DNA of 64,000 bases from positions 8,990,001-9,054,000 of the forward strand of contig NC_066283.1 of NCBI RefSeq assembly GCF_905404315.1, given 5' to 3'. Both the position numbers and the translations under genes were made by a program. Shown one piece after another: positions 21,985 through 32,669 of this stretch. How positions within the stretch are numbered: position 1 is the first letter of the stretch; every line of letters starts with the position of its first letter. This stretch comes from Leptidea sinapis. Lineage: Eukaryota; Arthropoda; Insecta; Lepidoptera; Pieridae. Below the pieces are notes generated by a model. That model saw only the letters and a list, made by a program, of their open reading frames with translations, had not been told where the DNA came from and searched no databases.

Positions 21985-24614
21985 ATACAAGTCACCGCTG
22001 TCGCCGTCTCGGCAATTTTGAGGGTAGGGACCTGTCTACTCTCTGGCTCCGCGTAGATTTAGACGACCGCGTATCTATGCGTGTGTCTACAGGTCCCATA
22101 GTGGTAACGCAGAAACCGATTATCTCATGGGCTGCGTTCAAGCGGCAATTGACGACGTGCTTGCACAGATCCCCTCCGCTAAAATCGTAGTCTTGGGTGA
22201 TTTCAACGGGCACAATGCCGAATGGCTTGGATCACGTACCACAGACTACGCAGGGCGATCTGTGCATAATTTTGCATTGGCTTATGGTCTGTCCCAATTG
22301 GTTGAGTCGCCAACGCGGCTCCCGGATGTGGATAGCCACATGCCGTCCTTATTAGATCTTCTGCTGACTACACATCCCGATAGTTACCAGGTCTTTGTCG
22401 ACGCCCTTCTCGGAACGTCCAACCATTGCCTGGTCAGGAGTGTAATGCCTATCCGACGCCAACGTCGCAGACCACCAGCAACCCGCCGCGTTTGGCACTA
22501 CAAGTCAGCAGATTGGGTTAGGATGCGTTCCTTTTTTGCATCCTACCCTTAGGGCAAGGTTTGTTTCCCTTCGGATGATCCTAGTGCCTGCGCCATTGCA
22601 GTAGCCGATGTGATACTGCAGGGCATGGATATTTTTATACCAAGCGCTGTAGTACCGATCGGTGGCAGATCACAGCCCTGGTTCGATGCGTCAGTTAAAG
22701 CAGCATCTCACTGCAAAAAACAGGCGTATCGAACTTGGGTTGCGGCGCTGGGCACAAAGGATCCGAACTGCAAAATTCTTAAGAGGAAATATAACCGTGC
22801 CTCCAGAATTTTTAAGCGGCAAATCGCCCGTGCGAAGTCTAAGCACGTCGTCAAAATCGACGAGCAGCTTTCCAATTACCCGACCGGAACACGCAAGTTC
22901 TGGTCGTTGTCGAAAGCTGCTCTTGGTAACTTCAACCAGCCGTCCATGCCGCCGTTGCACATGGGGAATGACAAACCTGGCCCATACGGCAAAAGAGAAA
23001 GCCGAGCTCCTGTGCGCTCTTTTCGCCTCCAACTCGACTCTTGACGACAACGGAAAAACACCGCCGACCATCCCGCGGTGTCAGAGCTCTATGCCTGAAG
23101 TACAGTTCAGACAGAAAACTATTAGGCGAGCTCTGTTTTCGTTGGACGTCAGGAAGTCGAGCGGGCCGGATGGCATTTCTCCAATCGTGCTTAGAACGTG
23201 TGCCCCTGAGTTGACGCCGGTGCTAACGCGTTTATTCCGGCACTCTTATTCCAAAGGCGTAGTCTCATGTACTCATGGAAGTCAGCCATTGTCCATCCGA
23301 TCCAAAAAAAGGAGACAGTTCGGATCCGGTGAACTACAGGCCTATTGCTATCACCTCCCTGCTCTCCAAAATCATGGAGAGCATAATTAGCCGCCAGCTT
23401 TTAGTATACCTAGAGGGTCACCAGTTGATCAACGACCGACAGTACGCTTCCGCCATGGACGGTCGGCAGGTGATCTTCTGGTATACCTATCACATAGATG
23501 GGCGGCGGCTATTGAAAGCAAGGGGGAAGGCCTGGTAGTTAGCCTGGATATAGCGAAGGCATTTGATCGTGTATGGCACAAGGCGCTCCTTTCAAAACTT
23601 CCATCATTTGGGCTTCCCGAGAGTTTGTGCAAGTGGACCTCCAGCTTCCTCACTGGGCATAGCATACAGGTTGTTGTCGACGGATATTGCTCGAACCCGA
23701 AGCCCATGAATGCTGGAGTGCCCCAAGGCTGTGTGCTATCGCCTACGCTGTTTCTTCTGCATATCAATGATATGTTGGACACCTCCAACATGCATTGCTA
23801 TTCTCGACCAGTGCCGGGAGAAACTTGTGTCTTCTATCGAGTCCTCTCTCGAGAAGGTCGCGGAATGGGGTAAATTGAACCTTGTCCAATTTAACCCCCA
23901 GAAGACTCAAGTTTGCGCGTTGACCACTAAAAAAACCCCATTTGTCGTATCACCGCTCTTCGAGAACACTTCTCTTAAAGCCGCGCCTAGTATCGGAATA
24001 CTGGGTCTCGAAATCTCAAGCGATTGCCAATTCCGTGGCCAACTGGAAGGCAAAGCCAAATTGGCTTCGAAGAAGGAGTCCGGCCACACATGGAGTATTG
24101 GTGTCATCTCTGGTCTGGTGTACCCCAGTATCTGATCCATTTGACCGCGTGCATCGTAGAACAGCTCGAATTGTCGGAGACTCAGTGCTCTGTGAACGGC
24201 TGGATCACTTGGCGTTGCGTAGAGACGCTTCATTGTGTGTCTTCTACCGCATTTATCACGGGGAGTGTTCCGAAGAGCTGTTTAACCTGATTCCTGCCGC
24301 CGAATTTTACCTTCGCACGACACGCCACAAGTTAGCATATCATCCCCACCACCTGGATGTGTGGCGGTCCTCCACAGTGCGGTTTTCAAGAAGCTTTCTC
24401 CCTCGTACTACAAAGCTGTGGAATGAGCTTCCTTGTGCGGTGTTTTCGGGACGATACGACATGGGTACCTTCAAAAAAAGCGCTTACACCTTCCTTTAAG
24501 GCCGGCAACGCTCTTGTGATTCCTCTGGTGTTGCAAGAGAATGTGGGCGGCGGTGATCACTTAACACCAGGTGACCTGTACGCTCGTTTGTCCTCCTATT
24601 CCATAAAAAAAAAA
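21985..24614 (+). mobile_element. Jockey-like non-LTR retrotransposon, 5'-truncated and internally deleted
   Basis: This is the longest copy of the commonest LINE in the window. In order it has the back half of an AP-type endonuclease, the linker, most of the reverse transcriptase, the C-terminal region (CHLWSG.PQYLIHL, PHHLDVWRSSTVRFSRSF, LPRTTKLWNELPCAVF), a short 3' UTR (GGTGATCACTTAACACCAGG) and an A tail at 24605-24614. The start is approximate because the 5' end decays into unrecognised sequence. Confidence 0.88.
21992..24556 (+). pseudogene. LINE ORF2 remnant: endonuclease and reverse transcriptase, inactive
   Basis: Endonuclease part: KIVVLGDFNGHNAEWLG around 22181-22231 (Asp/Asn of the active site) and SNHCLVRS near 22418; the family normally has SDH here, so a catalytic Asp has become Asn (22421-22423). 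Reverse transcriptase: KSSGPDGISPIVLRTCAPEL near 23155-23215, NYRPIAITSLLSKI near 23332, box A SLDIAKAFDRVWH at 23541-23579, box B GVPQGCVLSPTLFLLHIND from 23715. The frame then reaches HCY at 23793-23801, and the expected YADD catalytic box is gone: about 58 bp are missing relative to the copy at 25418. A second deletion near 24080 removes about 70 bp before SGHTWS. Several frameshifts and stops (for example 22551) add to the decay. The protein would have copied the element's RNA at a nicked target. Confidence 0.88.
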
Positions 24615-24639
24615 GTCATTAATCTATACTAATATTGCT

Positions 24640-24835
24640 TAAATCCCCCTGAAAAAGTGCTCTGAAAGTGCCACGAAGCGTCGGGATAGCTAAAATAATA
24701 ATAAAAACATAATTTTTACGCAAAAACTAATGTAAAAATAAAGTTACTTTTACACGCATTTTAATCCGTTATAAAGTGTTTTATTTAAAAGTGTAGCACT
24801 TGCGTGAATCAAAGTTAATACGTTGGTCTCTTGTG
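24640..24835 (-). mobile_element. MITE-like repeat (GGATTAAAACGCGTG family)
   Basis: ACGCAAAAACTAATG, TTACACGCATTTTAATCCGT, TAAAGTGTTTTATTTAAAAG is the complement of the family's left side. It lies directly after the A tail of the LINE at 21985-24614. Confidence 0.6.
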
Positions 24836-25417
24836 TTATTATTTCTGAAAGCGTTTTTTTGTTAATTTAATAATTTTTAGGATACAAAGGCGAGCTATTT
24901 ATTTTCTTTATAATCTTCAAACCGTCCAATGCAGTAGTTATAAATTTTAATAAGTTTGTACGCGACTTGGTTTTTGATGAACTTGGAGTTGTTGGCCCGA
25001 CTTTACTATATCTAATTACGGCCCATTACTCTAATTTAAATTCTAATCAAATATACCTTAAGTGATACCACTCCATTCTGATTTCTTGGGTAAGCACTTA
25101 GTACTATCTTGCATTATTACAAGTATCACATATTCAAAAAAAATACCTCCTTTTTTAAAGGACAAAATTGGTAATTTAAGGTATGTTCTTGTTGGATGAA
25201 AATCTCTTTTTTCCAACTAACACAATAGCTTTCTTTCTTTTTCCCCTTGCCTCTACAAACGTTGCCGTGGAAAGGCAAATTGATTCGAATATAATAGATA
25301 CGGTACTTCAATGATAGATCACTTATGTCTTAAGAAGTGCTAAAAGTTACTTTAATTCAAGAAAATTAATAAAGGTTTCCTAAAATTAATGCAGATGTGT
25401 CATTAGCTCTTGATCTG

Positions 25418-25815
25418 ATCGGAGCATCGAGGTTGTAATCGATGGTGTATGCTCCGACTTAAAGCCCATAAAAATGGTGTCCCGCAAGGAAGCGTGCTAT
25501 GCCCCACAATGTTTCTTCTGCATTCAATAATATTAGTCACTCATTGCTATACAGACAACAGCACAAGTTATGCTTCTTACACGTCCGTGCCAACATCTCT
25601 CGCGATAGCATCGACGAGAACAGGAACAAACTTGTGCCTTCTATCGAGTCCTCTCTAGAGAAAGTCGCGGAATTGGGTAAAATGTACCTTGTCCAATTTA
25701 ACCCCCAGAAGACTCAAGTTTGCGCGTTTACCACAAATAAATCCATGTATCATATCTTCGACAACATCTCCCTTCAAGCCTCGCCTAGTATCGGAATACT
25801 GGAGCTTGCCTACCA
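25418..25815 (+). mobile_element. Reverse-transcriptase fragment of the jockey-like LINE
   Basis: Contains box B (NGVPQGSVLCPTMFLLH), the catalytic-box position read as HCYTDNST instead of HCYADDST, and then the downstream block KLVPSIESSLEKVAELGKMY, LVQFNPQKTQVCAFTT, ASPSIGILEL. Both flanks end abruptly and there is no 3' tail. Altered catalytic residues show it is dead. Confidence 0.85.
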
Positions 25816-27062
25816 CGTACCTATATGTATTTAATTAGATGTTCTTACGGTGATGAAAACATCCTAGAAACACCTGCGGAACTGAAAGGTTGCGTATAAA
25901 TCACAGCATAAACTAACTCGAACTAGGCTCGTAAGGGTTTGAACCCTGCGGGTGTCTTCAGAAAATAGGCACAGGCGTCGAGATGCGAAAAAAAGGATTT
26001 GAGCTGCCTCCCAACTGATAAATATGTTAAAGGATTCTATAATTATGTTGTGATATTACCAAACAGGCATATTATATTATTGGGTCACTATTACACAAAT
26101 TATCTTGCCCCAAACTAGGCATAGCCTGTACTCTGGGTACAAGACAACGATATATTTAATACAATATACATTATTAATGATGCATAAATATTTAGACATC
26201 CATGTCTCGGAAACAAACGTCCATACTCATCATATAAATGTTTGCACCTACCGGGATTCGGACTAGGCTATCTGGGTCTTCTTGTATATGTGTAGGTACA
26301 TAATATAATGAATTTTTATCTGCGTTTATGTAATTATTTTCATTATTTTGTGGTATAATCAAATGTGGTATTGAAACTACAACGGTAATTGAATATTAAT
26401 AGAAATTAATTTTAGATACATGTTTAGTATTTATATAATATTCATATCAGTTTGGTGTAGGTAACTTATTTTTTGTTTTTAATTTTAAAACTGTAAAGGA
26501 ATAATTATTGTTTGTGTTCACCTCGTATGTGCTTATTATTTCAAAGATTTTCACTGTTTTTTCATATTTTTATAGGTCGTAAATAATAATATTTATATAC
26601 ATTATTATTTTGAGAAATAAAGTTCAAAAATTTTTGGTAGGTAGCATTGTATATTATTTTATTACGAAAAACATAATGTTATTATAGTAAGTTTTTAGTA
26701 GTACATACATTTGTAGTAGGAATAAGTGGTATTATTATTTAGTAGGTCATTAAAGTAATCTATATTCCATAATATTTTCGTAAAGTTAAAATAATAATAG
26801 ATAATTGAGAGAGGTGGTCTTATATTTGATATCTAAATAATACTAGGTCGCCCCCATACTTACGGATAAAATTGGACGCCATCTTTATAAAAGTTTTAAA
26901 ATGTAGTTTTGATGCGTTTCAATAAAGCTAGGTACACGAAATAGCTGAAAATTGGAGTGCCAGATGAGTTCACTGAATAATGCTTAATGAAGAATATAGT
27001 TATTTGTGATTCTTTATTGAATCTGAATAAATCCGAACTCTATTTTAAGAGACATGAGAGGT
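25816..27062. other. Intron 1: SINE plus unassigned AT-rich sequence
   Basis: Only the SINE at 26085-26292 is recognised. 26293-27060 is very AT-rich with ATAATAATA runs. Confidence 0.45.
26085..26292 (-). repeat. tRNA-derived SINE (family 2), 5' head mostly lost
   Basis: CAAATTATCTTGCCCCAAAC, GGAAACAAACGTCCATACTC and TGCACCTACCGGGATTCGGA. The A-box part of the head is missing. Confidence 0.78.
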
Positions 27063-27372
27063 GTTTTTTTTTATGGAATTGGAGGACAAACGAGCGTACG
27101 GGTCACCTGTTGTTAAGTAATCACCGCTGCCCACAATCTCTTGCAACACCAGAGGAATCACAGGATCGTTGCCGGCCTTTAAGGAAGGAGTTCGCGCTTT
27201 TTTTGAAGGTACCCATGTCGTATCGTCCCGGAAATACCGCACAAGGAAGCTTATTCCACAGCTTTGTAGTACGTGGAAGAAAGCTCCTTGAAAACCGCAC
27301 TGTGGAGGACCACCACACATCCAGATGGTGGGGATGATATCCTAACTTGTGGCGTGTCGTCCGAAGGTGGAA
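27063..27372 (-). mobile_element. 3' end of the jockey-like LINE, minus orientation
   Basis: Starts with the complement of the A tail (T run at 27063-27072), then the conserved 3' UTR and the C-terminal coding block RTTRHKLGYHPHHLDVWWSS, SFLPRTTKLWNKLPCAVFPG. The break at 27372 abuts a plus-strand copy of the same end. Confidence 0.88.
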
Positions 27373-27543
27373 GTTTCTGAAACGATACGTCATACGGGTA
27401 CCTTCAAAGATAGGGCGTACACCTTCCATAAAGGCCGGCAACGCTCCTGTAATTCCGATGATGTTGCAAGAGTATGTGGGCGGCGGTGATCACAAAACAC
27501 CAGGTGAACAGTACGCTCGTTTTTCCTCCTTTTCCATATAAAA
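27373..27543 (+). mobile_element. 3' end of the jockey-like LINE, plus orientation, abutting an inverted copy
   Basis: Reads from the equivalent of the PCAVFPGRYDMG position to the 3' UTR (GTGGGCGGCGGTGATCAC, then a diverged TACGCTCGTTTTTCCTCC). More diverged than its inverted partner. The two 3' ends point outward. Confidence 0.82.
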
Positions 27544-27989
27544 TCATAATACTACACTATATCAACAATCAACAATCACTGAGACTGTTAATAAGATACT
27601 TAATATTATTTTTTGGGGCTAATTTAATGCCTCTGACACAACTTACCTACCGCCAAAGGACGTAAGTAAGTACGTAATTTATTAGGGAATAAGTAACAAA
27701 GTGAATTTTATTAACGTTTTATTTAAAACACACTGACGTTAGTTGGTCAACTAGACCATTTGTATCATACTTTAGCTACTATATGCCTCTTGTAACATAA
27801 ATGTCTACTGAACAACAACATTGGACAAGAAGAAGACTGACAACTAGTGATGAAAAATAGATGGTGAAAAACCCTGGGCTAGCTCGCAATAAGGTGATGA
27901 TGTGAGTATGGTGGGAGTGCAGGGGCATTGTTCATAATGGGCTCTTACCGTCGGACAGAAGCACCGCTTTAGATATCTGCTTCAAACCA

Positions 27990-28085
27990 CTGCAGAGATT
28001 AAAGTAAGAAATTAAACAAATTGAATTTGAACTATTAGGTTCCGTCTGAGCGCTCTTTCCAACTGAGCCAACCGTTCGATTGAGG
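27990..28085 (-). repeat. tRNA-derived SINE (family 1) fragment, inverted
   Basis: GAGCGCTCTTTCCAACTGAG, CCAACCGTTCGA is the complement of the A-box region. The B box is lost. Confidence 0.55.
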
Positions 28086-28711
28086 GATATATATCGCTTT
28101 AAAAATAATAACAAATTGCGAGAAATTAAAACAAAGTGGCCGGAATTGATCAAATGAAAGGGTGTGGTTTTTCATCACGATAACTGAAATTGAATTTAGC
28201 TGGGAGCCCTAATCTTGCACCTTCAGAGTTGAACCTGATTCGGTCTCTTCAAAAGTCTATTAGTTAACATCAAGAGAAGTTATCTACTTATCGTTTTATA
28301 TTGATCAGAATTTCCAAATTTCTACAGCAGCGGGATCATGTCACCACTTTCAAGATGGCACACAGTCAACGATAATGTCACATAGGTGTATACAGTCAAT
28401 AAATACAAATAACCTTTGAAAAAAATACATGTTGCACTCCGGGAGTGCCGGCAGAAGTGAAACATGAACATTAACGTTGTGATTTTTTTTAAATAATGAC
28501 ATGGTTAGGGAATAATTTGGCACGAATTACTTTATTTATTAGTACAAAAGTACTAGCATTTATGTTGTTAACTACGTTATTCATTTATTGCGCTATCGTA
28601 CACAAAAATGACAATTTATATAACATAAAAAATTTAACACTTCAGAACTATTACAATTATTTTACATTAAAAATTTTAAAGAAAATTCAACTAATCATCC
28701 ACAGAAAAGTG

Positions 28712-28772
28712 CTCAACGCCGCTAAAGAAGTTTTCACCTCAAAAATTGTTTTGAGGTGAAAACTTTGTTGAG
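28712..28772. repeat. Perfect 15-bp hairpin
   Basis: Arms GTTTTCACCTCAAAA (28730-28744) and TTTTGAGGTGAAAAC (28749-28763) with a 4-nt loop; an outer pair CTCAAC (28712-28717) / GTTGAG (28767-28772) extends it. GTGCACAACGCGGCTAAAAA near 17010 resembles the left flank. Confidence 0.8.
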
Positions 28773-29447
28773 TATCATATCAAATGAGAAAAAACTTATT
28801 CACCAACCTCTTATTAGAAACCAACAGTGTGAAAATTGGCTGCCATTTCCTCAAAAAATATATCAGTATAGTTTTGTCTATGCCCGGAAAACCACATGAT
28901 AAAGTTATTAAAAGTAAAAGTTACAAAATCTAAAACATTTGAATACAAAACAGTCTAATAAATGTGTAAGAACTCAATTGTGTATTTTTAATATACTTAA
29001 ACTAACATGCCGTCGGGTAGTACACTTAATAAATAAAACTTAAACTAAAGAAATTCAAAACTAAAAAAAAAATAAACTCTTAATGATACACTAAAACAAG
29101 ATTTATATGTAAATTAATCGGCTAAAATTATGCCATGAAGCAATGCGCTAAGAAACATTTTTAAAATAATATTTTTCTTTATAATGTTTTGATAATGATA
29201 ATATTCTATATTAAATATTTTGGACTTATTAAATAGACTGACAATATTATAATGTGATAATATGGAATTACTTTACTCCAACAATATTCAAACTAGAGGA
29301 AAATATGATCAAAGGTGTGAAAGGTTCTTTTGTACGAACCTATGTAGATAATATTATGTTTTAGGTGTTTTTACCAATTTTTGCGTTTAGTCAAAATATA
29401 TTTGCTAGTAAAAATCAAATAAGTGTGTATTTTTCTATGCAACTTAC

Positions 29448-29571
29448 CGTTCGGTGACATATTGAGCGACTGATTAATAGCAGACGAAGGCGCCGGCTCC
29501 ATCTTCCAGGATGCGCAACAGGACGCCGGCGAGAAGTCAGGTGTTGGGCCGCTGCCCGCCGATATCAACAT
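29448..29571 (-). CDS. eyg: Pax gene (eyegone/twin of eyegone type), first coding exon
   Basis: This exon encodes the first 41 residues of the protein whose next exon carries a truncated paired domain. The start is the ATG at 29571-29569 on the minus strand; the codon two upstream is TAG in the same frame, so no earlier in-frame start exists in this exon. The peptide begins MLISAGSGPTPDFSPAS and is rich in Ser, Pro and Ala, which suggests a disordered N-terminus. The exon ends AACG followed by GTAAGT, a consensus donor, leaving one base of a split codon (phase 1). The exon at 8257 begins with two bases that complete Val and stays open. The sequence is GC-rich beside AT-rich flanks. The family call rests on the second exon, since the N-terminus itself is not diagnostic. 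eyegone-type Pax proteins act in insect eye and appendage growth; that role is from family knowledge. Confidence 0.72.
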
Positions 29572-29830
29572 GGTCTACCACCGCGACAGCATACGCCACC
29601 AGGTTCACTACACCACGAACTGATCAGTCCAGCGCCGGTCGGTCAGTTCCGCTCCGCTCCGCACGCGCTCGCCAGAAGCTCAGCCAGAACACTGAAGAGC
29701 GCGCTTGTCGAGTGGCGCGCCCACCTCGCCAACTCCCATTAGCACGCCTCGGAAAAAATCTCCACCGAATAATAATAAAAAACCTCCACGGACTCGAGCC
29801 TCCGCGCACCTCTCACTCTAGCGCTCTTAA
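29572..29830 (-). promoter_or_regulatory. Putative 5' UTR and promoter island of the Pax gene
   Basis: This stretch directly upstream of the Pax ATG is GC- and CpG-rich, in sharp contrast to the AT-rich surroundings. On the minus strand an insect-type initiator match (TCAGTT, complement of 29618-29623) lies about 50 bases upstream of the ATG. I see no TATA box or good DPE at the usual distance. The transcription start could also lie in an upstream non-coding exon. Confidence 0.4.
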
Positions 29831-30545
29831 TTCGATTTCCGAACGCGTTAAATCCACGCCAGTCTTCGATTCATTTACTACCTTCATGTTCTCTACATTT
29901 ATAAAACCATTCATGCGATTTTCTCTACTAAAATTATACCCACAAGAATGTTAATCCGTTCCATATTTTTAAGAGTTACGCCTTTACAATGCTGTATTCA
30001 TAATAAAACTACTTCTACTCGCACTCGTTTGATTCAGCTTAAGCTTGAAGTGTGCGAGAGAGACAGGTGCACTATCGCTTGTGTCAGAATTACAGTAGTG
30101 AGCACAGGTGATCTTTTATTAGTTCTGTAGAAAGAAGGTGTTAATGTATACCTTACCCGCTCTATCTAACAGTAGCGTGTGAACGTTTTAAGAGACAGAG
30201 GCATTGCTTAACTTAGTTAATTAAGCGCCGCTCTACTTAACCATGCTTAGCATTTTAATAGTTTGAGTAACGTGTGCGTACCATTCTAATTAAGTGTTAA
30301 AGAAGTTATTATATACTTTAACATTACGCTTATAGCGTTGTTTTTAGACTGCGTTATATTTTATGTGAATTAACGAGCAATTAAAAATTGTTGTGATTTT
30401 AAATTACAACATTGGTTAAGTATTACTTGAAGGACATAGTATGTATATAACCAAAAGTATAGTTCCAAAGATTTTTATTTATTTAAAAAAAACGCTTAAC
30501 TAGATTTAAAATTATTAATACTATGACTACTTATAACTTAGCATA
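29831..30545. other. Upstream flank of the Pax gene
   Basis: Moderately GC-rich down to 30110 (GTGTGCGAGAGAGACAGGTG, a GAGA-like run), then AT-rich. May hold promoter-proximal elements; nothing firm. Confidence 0.35.
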
Positions 30546-30918
30546 TCTTAATATAAATAAATCGAGTGTCCTGATGTTTGTTTCCAGTTAACTCCTAAAC
30601 TAATGAACGGATTTAAATGCGGATTACTTGATGGAGTGCACTTCTTTAATCAATCATTTAGTCACACTTGAGAGATAGGATAGTTTTTATATTGAAGTGA
30701 GACCCATAATTATTTTTTTTTACAGTATTGTTTTTTGTATAGAATGGAAAAGAATTTATTGACGCACACTTAAACAGTTCTGTTGTGAAACATTATTTAT
30801 TATTTTTATTAATTATTTCATTATAAATTCACGATGTTATGAAATATTATTGACAAATTCATAAAAAACAGTATATTATTTATATCATGTACAGAACAAC
30901 GTCTGTCGGGTCAGCTAG
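30546..30918 (+). mobile_element. Non-autonomous Helitron, family of three, copy 1
   Basis: TCTTAATATAAATAAATCGA at the start; the end has a short stem (ACAGA, ACAACG, TCTGT) followed by CGGGTCAGCTAG, and A/T flanks. 373 bp. Confidence 0.88.
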
Positions 30919-31811
30919 TTTTCTTATAATTTATGTATTTGATATTATTGTAAGTGTAGTAGGTAGTTTAAATAAATCCTAACTTTAAGAGTTCATGAAT
31001 ATACTTCCTGAATTGAGCAATTTATTTGAAAATTATTATTAGGTACTATTAAACAAAATGGTTAGAATTGAGACATAATTATTTTTGAAAAATCGAACAT
31101 GTACTGGCACATATTGGAAAATTTTTATTATATAATAAAATATAAAATTAATTTGAAAAAGAAATAACAATACACGATTCAGAATGATTAATAAAAGCAA
31201 TAAGGCATAAAATACAGACAATAATTTATATTTATTGAATGTATCATGCACTTAGTATAGGTTTTTATTTATAATTACAGGGAAAAGAGTATTGCCGGAA
31301 GGTCTTCACCGAGACACAACTGGCGCTGTTTTATATTCCAACTTGTTCTTTTTGATCGTAAACACACTTTCATTGTACTCTAGCTCTTTAATTTGTAGCA
31401 ATCTCGATCGCTTGCGGTTTCCGCTTCATTCTATACTACAGCGATTTAATTGGGGAGCATGTGGATTTAAGGATTTTATGTCTAGCATATTGTTTGATTT
31501 TGTATTCTGTTAAAAGTTGTGTGGATGGATTGCTGGGGTGATGACTATGCATGAAAGTGGATAGACTCCAAATTTTTTCATGTACTTTCACACAGACATT
31601 GAAACTAAACAAAACCTGCCCTATTAAATAAACTACCCAATAGAAAACCCCCCGGAAGTTTAAATTAGCAGCAGTTATATGAGTTCAATGTAATTTCAAA
31701 GTGAATATGGACAGAAGTATTGTAAAAGGTTCATTTTATCATCAGGTTGAGGATCTACTTTTTGAAGAGGGCTAAAGTGAACATTACGATAATTAGAGAG
31801 CTTAAATATGA
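30919..31811. other. No gene seen
   Basis: Unassigned; 31280-31500 is slightly GC-richer without a coding pattern. Confidence 0.45.
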
Positions 31812-32055
31812 GACAACCGGATCATTCACCTGATGTTAAGTGATCACCGCCACCCACACTCTCTTGAAATCACAGGAGCGTTGCCGACTGAAAAGGTGTT
31901 TTGGAAGGTACCCTTGTCGTATCGTCCCGGAAAGACCGCACAAGGAAGCTCATTCCAAAGCTTGGTTGTACATGGAAGAAAGATTCTTTGAAAACCTCAC
32001 TGTTAAGAAAGCCACACATCCAGATGGTAGGGATGATATCCTAATTTGTGGAGGT
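31812..32055 (-). mobile_element. 3' end of the jockey-like LINE, minus orientation
   Basis: The plus strand shows the complement of the conserved tail (ACCTGATGTTAAGTGATCAC), then of the GRYDMGTF region (GTCGTATCGTCCCGG) and the LDVW block (CACATCCAGATGGTAGGG). Several small indels mark it as old. Confidence 0.8.
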
Positions 32056-32199
32056 CCTTCATCAGAATGAGTGGAGCAAGTTCACGGTAACGTCCCGTCT
32101 CGCACTCGGCAGGTTAAGTACCTGCGAAAACAAATCTTATAACCATATTTACAACACTATGATAACAAAACATTTTTTTTTGTTATATTTCAAGAATGA

Positions 32200-32262
32200 A
32201 AAGCCATTCGCAGGAGTTTTCTCATGACACGAGAATTTTATGTAGTAGATAATATATATTGG
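32200..32262 (-). mobile_element. Helitron 5'-end scrap
   Basis: The complement of TGACACGAGAATTTTATGTA matches the start of the Helitron at 40663-41108. Confidence 0.5.
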
Positions 32263-32669
32263 AAAAAATAATCATCAAGAATCAACATTCAAGAATATTT
32301 TTAATGAATGATGAAAATAGTAAAATTTGTGATACGAATTTATTTAATTTTGTACACCAAACATTGCATATTATTATATTAATTAGGCTAAGTAATTGTG
32401 TTAATATGATTTAAGAGATGGGCTGGGAGTTTCTTATCAGTTCTTCTCCCCATGTAAAAACCCAATTACGAACTGATGTAGCTTCATGACGTTTAGCAAG
32501 TGTTGCTGAAATATATTATCTATGCTATTTTCAATCCCAATCGTAAATAAATATATTTCTATTCTATTCCATCACACTTACTTGTAACCGTGATTCGAGT
32601 GACGTAAAGTGGGCTCGGGGTTTCGTTCTTTTGAGTTTTCACTTTCGTCATGTGGTCTTAAGCAGACAA

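Larger units (their letters stand above)
8258..29447 (-). other. First intron of the Pax gene (21.2 kb)
   Basis: Bounded by GTAAGT at 29447 and TTTACAG at 8258 on the minus strand, with matching phase. I see no additional Pax-like exon inside. Most identifiable content is transposon debris on both strands, listed separately. Long first introns of developmental regulators often carry enhancers, but none can be named from sequence alone. Confidence 0.6.
27544..29447. other. Intron 1 next to exon 1: no gene seen
   Basis: A SINE scrap at 27990-28085 and the hairpin at 28712-28772. No exon visible. Confidence 0.45.

Noticed and set aside
22662..23390. Long overlapping frames as a host gene
   Set aside because: They are frames of a decayed LINE reverse transcriptase, with copies elsewhere in the window.
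29511..29954. 147-codon plus-strand frame over the GC-rich island
   Set aside because: It is the antisense of Pax exon 1 and its 5' UTR; Arg/Ser/Pro-rich because of the GC content, with no domain.
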